NCBI GenBank assembly: GCA_014607495.2
Contig: CP053149.1
Location: forward strand, 11,792,120-11,856,119
Direction: 5' to 3'
DNA length: 64,000 nt
Source of the DNA: Carposina sasakii
Lineage: Eukaryota > Arthropoda > Insecta > Lepidoptera > Carposinidae
Both the position numbers and the translations under genes were made by a program. The notes beneath the pieces are model-generated. The model was not told the DNA's origin. It worked only from the letters and a program-made list of their open reading frames with translations, and searched no databases. Below, one piece after another: positions 57,568 through 64,000 of the stretch (position 1 is its first letter; the number at the start of each line of letters is the position of its first letter).

Positions 57568-59324
57568 TATACGTTGCTCTTTCCATTTTTGGTAGGTGAC
57601 GTCATATTGCACAGCTGCACAACATTCAGCCGAATAACTGCAATTCGGTGATGCATGTTTTTATATTGTGATGACGAGGTTAAAACTAGAGTCACAATCT
57701 ACAACTTTTTATTTCATTTCAGGCGGTATCGCGTAATTTACTCAATAGTTTAGTTTTCAACTTTAATAGTGTTATTCGCAGTCAGTTTTGTAACTTCAGT
57801 CATAAAAACACTATAATGGCCGTATTAAATTTTTCGGCTTGAATAGTAATTGAACCTTACAACTGATTTACGGTTTTCAGTGTTAAGCCATAAAAAATTA
57901 TAGTTATTTTTAATGTTTGAATTTGTGATGAAGTAACTATATCGCTTACCATATATCAGTCATATTAAACAAAGAGAATAATAAAAATATCACAAAACAA
58001 CGTATTTACTAAACTGACAAAGTTTTTTTTTATATGCAAGCTATAGAAACCCATTTTGCTCACCAAAGAACACTCAAATAAATTAATAGATGATGAGCTT
58101 AAAGTTAATATCGGTGAGCAACAACCTGTAATCCATCTAAAACTTGTTTTCGTTTAAAATTCGACAACCTCCTCCGTCGTTGTATGTATAGGTACTCTTT
58201 ATATATATTTTTTTGCTTTTTGAACTTACAGCAGCTGTGTTCTAAGCGCTCTAAGTTTTATGAACGTCTGCTCTCAAAACCAAGTTTTTCTTTAGCGTTC
58301 ATCCACTGAAAGCACAAACTGCAAAACATAATCCATCTGACTATAACTATACCGTACTCATGCAACTCCTAACCAGGCTCCCCTTTGCGGTAAACACTCT
58401 CAAAAAAAACATGTTTACCGAGATCAAGACACACGCTGTTATTAAAATAATAAAAGACATTCTATCGCCGGCACAAAGCGGTACAAATAGCCTTAAAATT
58501 TAATCGTTTTCCGGACAAGATTTTTCCTACAAAAGTTTCCTACTTGAAACTTTGCTACTTCGAGCAGAGTCGTGTTAACAAAAGAACCTGTGGCCATAGG
58601 TTTAGGGTTACCCCAAACCAAATATTGTTTAAAGCTTCCTTTTTATATGCCAATCAAGTTTTTTCATGAAATCCAGGTCAGGCTTAGATAGTCTATTTTC
58701 GAGCGGATATTTTAGTTCATTCTGGTTTTTGGAAAACAAAATATTGAGATATTAATTGTATTGTCTTTGTGCTAGGCTTGATTACTTGGAACAGTTCAGC
58801 ATTTGAAACACATAATTTGGTTCAGTACGCGTCAATTTCGGGCTTGCATGAATTTACCCTTTGCAGGTACACTTAATCGAGTATATAGGCATACCTATCC
58901 ACTACCACGCTAGATGTACTAGTGTAAAAAAATGCTGGTAGACGCAGATCCGTATTCTAGTCACGTCCACAATTCCTTATATTTCATCTTTTTCACCGAG
59001 AAAAATGTCATCGAATACACATTTTGGGGTAATCCTCGTAAGTCTTATAGCCTAAGTTGGGCCCTGGTATTATACAAATTCATAAAGTTGTAATATCACC
59101 TCCCTAATCAGAAATGACAGTCGACATTTAAATTAAATATCTGTATCTGCAATAAGTTAATGAAAAAAGTTTCAAAAGAAGAAAGTTTATCGGTGTTTCT
59201 TGAGACTGTTTGTGATTTCTTCTTTTAATTTATACAGAGGATATTTATTTGATGTTTATTTATTGTAGGTATAAATTTTAAATCTAACACGCAACCAGCA
59301 CTTTTTTACATGCATGCATATAGA
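57568..59324. other. Non-genic region
   Basis: No supported gene or repeat with boundaries. Confidence 0.4.
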
Positions 59325-59425
59325 CACGGGTGTGTTTCCGAATCAGCCAAAACTGTAGGATCCTAAGGAAGATCCGACAGACACGTAGCATAGCGGAGAC
59401 AGATGTTAGTAATCAGTGACAATTG
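59325..59425 (+). repeat. Family D repeat, partial
   Basis: ACGGGTGTGTTTCCGAATCA, CTGTAGGATCCTAAGGAAGA, CAGACACGTAGCATAGCGGA, GATGTTAGTAATCAGTGACA. Module 2 is lost after this. Confidence 0.6.
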
Positions 59426-60559
59426 ATCTTTTTTACTTATTACTTAAATTCTATAAGCGCATCCTATAAGCTAAGATCCTCATGAGGAAGTCTTCAACAA
59501 TTTATTAAAGTACCTATTCTATCGACACTTTTCATCAAAACTCGGTTCCTGTTACACTTGCAGCCAGAATCAATTCGAAACAATGAAGAACGAAAACTGT
59601 GTGACAGCACTGTTTTGTAATCCGCTTTTTATATTGAAATCCATGCCACGTGTGGGCATTTCCCGTCATATAAAAAAAAAATCAAAACCGCACCGTATTG
59701 TGTAGGATGACGATACATTGATCGAGTCATCAACTCTATGCATGTTACAGAGAAATTGTATGAGGTGCTTTAAAATCTCGCAATAAAAATGTTAAGCGAA
59801 TATAAATAAAGGAATATAAAGAAAAATATTATATGTATAAGTTGCAAACTAAACTTCTCCAAATGATCTACCTGCAGGGTATAAGAAAAGGGGAATCATT
59901 CAAGAAAATTTGAGACTCGAAATTACATGTTTATTTTTCAAGATTCCTACAGAACATTCCTGAGTTTAGGATTTCTCCTGTTCGTAGCTCTATTTTTTGT
60001 AGAAATGTGCTTATCGTACCCCTTTTGTATCCTGTATATTTTCGTGTTAGCTAAACATGAGAACTTGCACGTCATAAGCAAACTTTCAATGTGGCAAGCA
60101 ATAATCTTATTTTTGTTTTGATGAATGTGTCATAAGGCAATGATTCATAGCTTTAATCATCGACTCAACAGAGTCGAATTCACATCGAAACTGCGTAAAG
60201 GAAGGTAATGCACAAAGCAACTCTGCAAGCTGATTGATCAAAACAAATTGCCATCGAATTTGAATACTGCATTTCTGTAGAATATATTATTTTCGTCAAG
60301 TAATCCAAAATGTAAGTCCAATTCTGTTATGTATCAATTCTACATTCATTTGGATTTTTACATAGTTATCGTAGTTTGTCAATTTTCCTTATAGCTATCT
60401 ATTTTTTACGGTATATAACTTTATTTACCTTTAATTGCGTACGTTTTATTTAGGTAAGTGACATGAAATAGATAACAAATTTTGATTGTTAGGGATTTAA
60501 GTACTCGTATGTAAGACAAGCTGACGATTATTCGCCTAAAAAATAATAGCTTAATATGG

Positions 60560-60960
60560 CTGTAAGGATCTCTTTTATGATCTTGCTGCTATGGCTACCC
60601 CATTTTAGGAATACAACCGTGTGAATATATAATATATAATGTTTAGGGTTCTGTAGTTAGCAAAAAACCTTTCTTTACCACAAAAGTATATACATAAAGT
60701 ATCACGAAGGAGACCTAAACTATTATGCTAGTTCAAAATATAGGATACAGATACTCTATAGTCTTCCCAAAAACCCTTATTTACCACAAAAGTAATACAT
60801 AAAGTACCATGAAAGAGATCCTATAAACACGTTTAACATAGTTGAACCACATGTAAAAGATCAGTGATTAGTTCCTAGCTACCACATACAAGCCCAGTTT
60901 CTAAATCGCCTGAGAGAACGCCTGGTTTCTTAGTCGACTCTTACGACAAGTTTAGCAGGA
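60560..60960. repeat. Two opposed family D copies
   Basis: 60560-60625 is a minus-strand first module (TAAGGATCTCTTTTATGATC, TGGCTACCCCATTTTAGGAA). 60700-60960 is a plus-strand copy with a doubled first module (CACGAAGGAGACCT, then GAAAGAGATCCTATAAACAC) and second module (CGCCTGAGAGAACGCCTGGT, TTAGTCGACTCTTACGACAA). The opposed arrangement could form a hairpin. Confidence 0.55.
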
Positions 60961-61535
60961 TATTTAGCTCATATAGTGATATTATACTCGTAATAATAAT
61001 AATTTCATTTATTTCGGAAAGAATATTAGAATCCATTTGTTAGTAAGTCCCTTACATAAAACACCACTTAAGATCATCTATGTTAGTAAAACGCAATTTA
61101 AATAGTTCCATGAACATGAACTTTCGTAATATTATTCAGATAAGAACAGTCCACCCTATTTGCTATCATGGTAAGTAATTCAAAAGAAAATAGATTATTT
61201 TCATTGTTATATAATAAGATCCCTAACAACAATCGTTTACAGGCAGTCCCTGTGCAGAACCTGCATGTAGTACGAGGTTAGCCGCATTTGATGTTGCATT
61301 GCAAAGAGGTAGCCCTATTCCGGGCAGAATCTTGGCTCTCCAGTCTCAGTCAGTAAGACTCTGGAAAACCTGAAAGCTATCTGAAGTGGCAAAATAGGCG
61401 CATAGTCGCCGAGATGCAGAAACCAGCCCGTACATCACTTACCACTTGAGGTGTGAAGATGTGCTCAACTATAGACAAAGTAATATCGCACCCTAATCGC
61501 ATCGATTGCTATTCAATTCATTTAAATATCCTTCT

Positions 61536-61762
61536 AATTGCAGTCCACTGCTGGACGTAGGCCTCCCTTAGGGCAGAATGCTACTGCCACAGGGGGATTA
61601 TGCCCATAGTCACCACGCTGGGCAGGCGGGTTGGTGACCGCAATGTGATTTTTGGACTATGTTGTCAGTACGGGAGGCGCTGCTGCCCACCTCCCGGAAG
61701 CCCTTAACCGCCTCATACAATACCCACAGGCAAGCATGCCCCATGACGGGCTACGCGGCTAA
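61536..61762 (-). mobile_element. S1 SINE (minus)
   Basis: ATTGCAGTCCACTGCTGGAC, GTAGGCCTCCC, CATAGTCACCACGCTGGGCA, GGGAGGCGCTGCTGCCCACC, TACCCACAGGCAAGCATG and CTACGCGGC follow S1 order on the minus strand. The (CAT)n tail is missing at 61530. Confidence 0.7.
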
Positions 61763-62255
61763 GGGTCCTTTGTTAACTACAAAACGTTGAGCCTTAGATT
61801 AAAACAAACTAAGATCCTTAGATTTTACAATTTCGTAAAATCAATTTAGGAAGGTAACGTTTTACAATCATCCAGGTAGAGTCAAGAATCTCTGATTTAA
61901 GCCACGAATATGACCAACCTATAAGGAAAGTCACTGGTTTTTGTTACCTAAGGGACCCTAAAAACTGAATTAACATTATGAAATAAATAAACAACGACAT
62001 TATAAACACTAAACAAATATTAACATCATTTTCTTACCTTTACAGCACATGTTCCAATTTCGTTTTACTATAGCCAGCTTTGGTGCAGTGTCATAGTACA
62101 ACCCATAAAAGATTTTTTTGCTAATAGATTTTGTATGAAAAGTATACAAAAAGTGTATATTTTAAAAAACTAGGTATAATTTTCTTTTATAGTATTTTTA
62201 TTACTGCCATTTTATTTAGCTTTTAGGAGATTATATTGATTTTAATTATATATGA

Positions 62256-62291
62256 TTACTAATGGACGCCCGCGACTTCGTCCGCGTGGAA
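62256..62291 (-). mobile_element. Helitron-like 3' terminus fragment
   Basis: ACTAATGGACGCCCGCGACTTC then GTCCGCGTGGA: the hairpin end of the family with CTAG mutated to CTAA. Only about 35 bp remain. Confidence 0.55.
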
Positions 62292-62317
62292 ATTGAATTG
62301 TAGCTTATATAATAATA

Positions 62318-63014
62318 ATAATAAGCCCGCAGGGCAGCTTGTGGCGAGCTGTTGGGAGGTAGCGTTCCCACGGACCTGAAGTACTCCCGGGGGAAGACCC
62401 TGTTCCTCTTCTCCGGCGCCGGAGTGAAGTCTGACGAGGAACAGTTCCCCCACCTCTGCCTTGCCTTCGCCGGCCGGGCAGAGTGGAGTCGCGAGAGCTA
62501 TGACAGCTCGAGGGTGGACGTGCCCGTCAGTAAGTGGCAAGTTGGCTTCGGTTTAAAGTCCAGGGGCACCCCTCCACCCTAGCCACTCACCAAATGTTGC
62601 CCCCTTTGTCGCTCCGTGCGTGCGGCCGTTTCAGGGGGCCCATGAAATGAGTCGGCGAGTCACCGCCTGCCACCAAACAATTATGAGACTTGGTTGTAAT
62701 GGCAGGCGTCCGTTAGTCTCCTTCCATAGCCCAGTTACCCAACCCCACCCAATATTCAGCCTCATAGCCCATGACCTTTGTTTCCATCGCATGATCTGCA
62801 CTCCAATAGTCTTGCACATGGCGGGGACCATCGCCGGGTGTATCTTATTGTGCGGTCGGCGATGGTATCCGCCATGTGTATCCCACACCATATTAAAGTT
62901 CTCTAAAAAGGGCCTCTACATCTTGGCCACGGCCCGATGCACGCCTCTCAAAGGACCGGGACTCTGTAGTCCCGAGAATTTAAACAGAGATAATAATAAT
63001 AATAATAATTTATT
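62318..63014 (+). mobile_element. LINE 3' region (5'-truncated)
   Basis: GC-rich block sharply bounded by (AAT)n on both sides. It includes the end of a frame with VDVPVSKWQVGFGLKSRG and a TAG stop at 62580-62582, then ~420 bp of 3' UTR ending GGACCGGGACTCTGTAGTCC and (AAT)n. The (AAT)n tail and truncated coding end are typical of CR1/Jockey-group LINEs; the family is not certain. Confidence 0.5.
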
Positions 63015-63284
63015 TTACAAAACACAATTGTACAATAAGCGCACTGAGATTAATATAAATTGAGGTATAGTAAATAACAGTGACAATAAATATGACACGT
63101 TTGTCGGTTTACCATAGCAGTGCCATCTATTGATTACTTACTCAATCCAGTCGAAAAGTATCGACATCTGTTAGAATCTTTTAGTTAACAGATAATTGTG
63201 ACTGACAATTAATTATAGACAAATAATTTGCAATAAAATAAAATTGCGACTATAATTAAAGATCAAAGCTATCCTATCTCTCAA

Positions 63285-63392
63285 GTTGGACCAGACTGCT
63301 CACGGTGTGCCAATTTAATTTAAAATCGGTTAAGTAGTTTAGGAGTCCATCGCGGACAAACATCGTGACAGGAGATTTATATATATTAAGAC
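63285..63392. repeat. Dispersed-repeat end
   Basis: AAAATCGGTTAAGTAGTTTA, GGAGTCCATCGCGGACAAAC, ATCGTGACAGGAGATTTATA and TATATTAAGAC resemble the end of a common lepidopteran repeat with a CGCGGAC core. No second copy lies in the window, so the assignment rests on recognition only. Confidence 0.35.
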
Positions 63393-64000
63393 ATTGAAAA
63401 ATTTGCAATTTTTGAACATATTTTTTCAGTGTTTTGCAAAAATATCCTTAATTTTGTGTGAAAATTAGTATGAATGTATCAAAAATGAATTCCCAGTATC
63501 CGTTTTACTTGAAAACTATACCAAACACACCCCAACAGCATGATCTAGTGAGAAAAAAAAATATTACCAAGGTACCTATTTTTACCCCTTCAAGCCCCCC
63601 CCCTGGCGCTCAGGGGACGAATCTGACTTCCCTCCACATCTGAAAATAATTGTCTTAGTATTCTATTCATGGTAAAAATTATACAATTCTACCTCAAAAG
63701 GAACAATTCAGGTCCCTTTTGTATAGGGCACAACTCCTACTATTAACATTCTATCTAAAAAAAAGCGGACAGTGGTGCAAATACAATACAAAAAGGGAAA
63801 TATTATAAATGCTTGTAAATCTAGTTCTGTCCTAGGAAATGTGAAGTGCAGAATAGTGTCAATATCAGAATCCAATCAGCAGAGATTGACAGTCAAAGCT
63901 GTGTGGACGTTGGTGTCACCACTGTCTACGTGAGTAATTGTTTGTGTAATACTCGTAAATGTTTGTTTTTTTGGAGCTCTGTTTGTTGTATATCAAACGA
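63393..64000. other. Non-genic region
   Basis: AT-rich. The frame at 63458-63643 crosses a C-rich run (CAAGCCCCCCCCCTGG near 63592) and has no motif. Confidence 0.4.

Noticed and set aside
59927..60121. 64-codon hydrophobic frame as a membrane protein
   Set aside because: Starts from a non-ATG region in T-rich DNA; the hydrophobicity follows from base composition.

Overview
The window is AT-rich eukaryotic nuclear DNA with no bacterial-style gene order. The repeat content points to a lepidopteran (moth or butterfly): tRNA-headed SINEs, RTE-type LINEs ending in (GAT)n, short 5'-TC...CTAG-3' Helitron-like elements with a GTCCGCGTGGAC-type 3' hairpin, and fold-back and hAT MITEs. I found no complete host protein-coding gene. 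The best host exon candidate is a 185-bp minus-strand open exon at 38705-38889. The rest reads as intergenic or large-intron DNA broken up by transposons.

Layout. 1-6533: unique AT-rich DNA with a TIR element (3121-3289) and a tRNA-derived SINE (3714-4070). 6534-12746: a 6.2-kb LTR element, apparently undescribed, with two LTRs of 442 bp that read as identical, a 4-bp target duplication (AATA) and about 5.3 kb of interior without gag or pol. The interior holds a ~25-bp satellite-like array, an AAAT-rich array, a 14-bp minisatellite, a nested SINE and exon-like segments. 12747-17925: unique DNA plus a 120-bp tandem duplication (14500-14739). 17926-21778: a Ty3/gypsy-type element with 437-bp LTRs that read as identical, target duplication TATT, a gag start codon inside the LTR, an intact gag ORF and a mosaic, deleted pol with two diverged protease copies. 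21789-21998: Helitron-like element. 22600-23606: broken RTE LINE. 24479-24777: fold-back element. 26052-36325: SINEs, a second RTE copy and a Helitron, several with clean target duplications. 38340-38519: MITE. 39814-42093: a 2.3-kb 5'-truncated LINE with a 13-bp target duplication, two nonsense codons and one frameshift. 45850-46128: hAT-like MITE. 47335-63014: more SINE, Helitron and LINE pieces, including an inverted double Helitron (52909-53313) and an unidentified decayed coding fragment (56762-57200).

How the parts relate. Neither LTR element encodes a full replication machinery, yet each has matching LTRs and an intact target duplication, so both probably moved recently using proteins supplied in trans. 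Both carry a candidate tRNA-Leu primer site just inside the 5' LTR and an ATGGCCG motif directly before the 3' LTR, suggesting related mobilising machinery. The SINEs also appear to depend on LINEs: one family ends like the RTE copies (GATGATGA tail), another ends like the 39.8-kb LINE (CCTACCCC...TGATTAT...ATGTATGTA). Limits: all alignments were done by eye, family names come from motif recognition, and no database search was possible.
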